Source: an uncultured Lachnospiraceae bacterium
GTDB lineage: Bacteria > Bacillota > Clostridia > Lachnospirales > Lachnospiraceae
Direction: 5' to 3'
Assembly (NCBI GenBank): GCA_947623805.1
Contig: CANQHZ010000025.1
Coordinates: forward strand, 1-43,681
Length of the DNA stretch: 43,681 bases
Part shown: positions 43,176-43,681 of the stretch, piece after piece
Layout of the letters: every line of letters starts with the position of its first letter
How positions within the stretch are numbered: the first letter of the stretch is position 1
Position numbers and translations under genes: made by a program
Notes under the pieces: model-generated
Told to the model about the DNA's origin: nothing
What the model saw: the letters and a program-made list of their open reading frames with translations, nothing else
The model's database searches: none

Positions 43176-43681
43176 ATGGCGAGAAAGATAACGGTTGTAG
43201 GCGGCGGCGCGAGTGGTCTTATGGCGGCGGTTATGGCGGCGCGGGGCGGCGCTGAGGTTACGGTTTTGGAGCATAAGGGCAGAGTGGGCAAAAAGCTTCT
43301 TATGACGGGTAACGGGCGCTGTAATCTTACGAATGTGAGTGGATTTGAGGGGAAATATTTCAGCAGTGACGAGGCCTCAATGCAGAAAATATATGAAGCG
43401 TTGGGGCGGTTTGGCGCGGACGATGCGATGGATTTTTTCAGAAGTATAGGTGTATTTACGAAAGAAAAGCGTGATGGCGGTATTTATCCTGTTTCAGAAC
43501 AGGCCTCATGTGTGCTTGACGCGCTCAGGAGCGAGTGCGCGCAGCTTGGCGTGAGGACGGTTGTAAATGCGGATGTAAACGACGTGCGTGCCGTGAAATG
43601 CGACAGGCTTATTCTTGCAACAGGCGGGAAAGCCGCGCCGTCAACGGGTTCAGACGGTTCGGGGTATGCGCTTGCCAAAAG
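43176..43681 (+). CDS. HI0933/BaiN-family NAD(P)/FAD oxidoreductase (partial, N-terminal)
   Basis: The first 168 residues of a flavoprotein cut off by the window end. Present are the FAD dinucleotide fold VVGGGASGLMAAVMA, the family signature VGKKLLMTGNGRCNLTN, and ILATGGKAAPSTGSDGSGYA. GGAG lies 8 nt before ATG 43176. Members of this group include flavoproteins (BaiN-like) that reduce C=C or bile-acid intermediates, but the family is broad and the substrate cannot be set. The 77-bp gap before it has only an imperfect 10-bp inverted repeat. Confidence 0.9.
   Translation, partial: MARKITVVGGGASGLMAAVMAARGGAEVTVLEHKGRVGKKLLMTGNGRCNLTNVSGFEGKYFSSDEASMQKIYEALGRFGADDAMDFFRSIGVFTKEKRDGGIYPVSEQASCVLDALRSECAQLGVRTVVNADVNDVRAVKCDRLILATGGKAAPSTGSDGSGYALAK

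Overview
The window looks like a chromosomal segment of an endospore-forming Clostridia member, most likely Lachnospiraceae. The signs are a T-box-controlled pheST operon, the cotJABC spore-coat genes, a GerA-family germination protein, the yqfC-yqfD-phoH-(membrane HD)-ybeY block, a SpoVB/MurJ-like flippase, a BofC-like protein and strong purine-rich ribosome binding sites. Species was not determined. No tRNA, rRNA, CRISPR array, transposase or integrase was seen.

Layout. 0-2.6 kb: the tail of a YihY/BrkB membrane protein, an RsiV-like lipoprotein and a mazEF toxin-antitoxin pair whose promoter is buried in a palindrome. 2.6-7.9 kb: Phe T-box leader, pheS, pheT, queA and a PilZ protein. 8-13 kb: a MATE exporter, a 230-bp palindromic element with two identical-loop hairpins, a Ser/His-rich membrane protein, a minus-strand XRE regulator plus S51 peptidase, and a YbjQ protein. 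12.8-21 kb: two leuD-leuC-type hydro-lyase pairs, small subunit first in both, separated by two unrecognised genes and a leucine-rich-repeat lipoprotein.

21-31 kb is the accessory part. An OmpR-type regulator overlaps the second leuC. Its probable partner kinase lies about 0.8 kb downstream, beyond a HicA-like toxin-antitoxin candidate. Next comes a membrane glycosyltransferase gene preceded by 16 AGCAG pentanucleotides that put its only well-placed ATG out of frame, which predicts phase variation with an OFF allele here. An ABC transporter (ATPase and FtsX-type permease) follows, with three TGTAA direct repeats in front of its -10, as expected for an OmpR-type target. After a DUF305 protein and a dUTPase comes a type III (ToxIN-like) toxin-antitoxin locus: RNA repeats, a terminator and a ToxN/AbiQ-family toxin. 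The repeats show one compensatory base-pair change.

31-43.7 kb is mostly housekeeping and sporulation: cotJCBA (minus strand), a GerA-type protein, a hydrolase-DUF3237 fusion, pyrimidine-nucleoside phosphorylase, yqfC, yqfD, phoH, a PgpH-like membrane protein with a degenerate HD site, ybeY, a flippase, a BofC-like gene behind a sigma-G-like promoter, and the start of an HI0933-family flavoprotein.

The most interesting points are the phase-variable glycosyltransferase, three different toxin-antitoxin modules, the split two-component system, the palindromic element and the apparently dead HD protein. All functions are inferred from reading the sequence; no database search was run.
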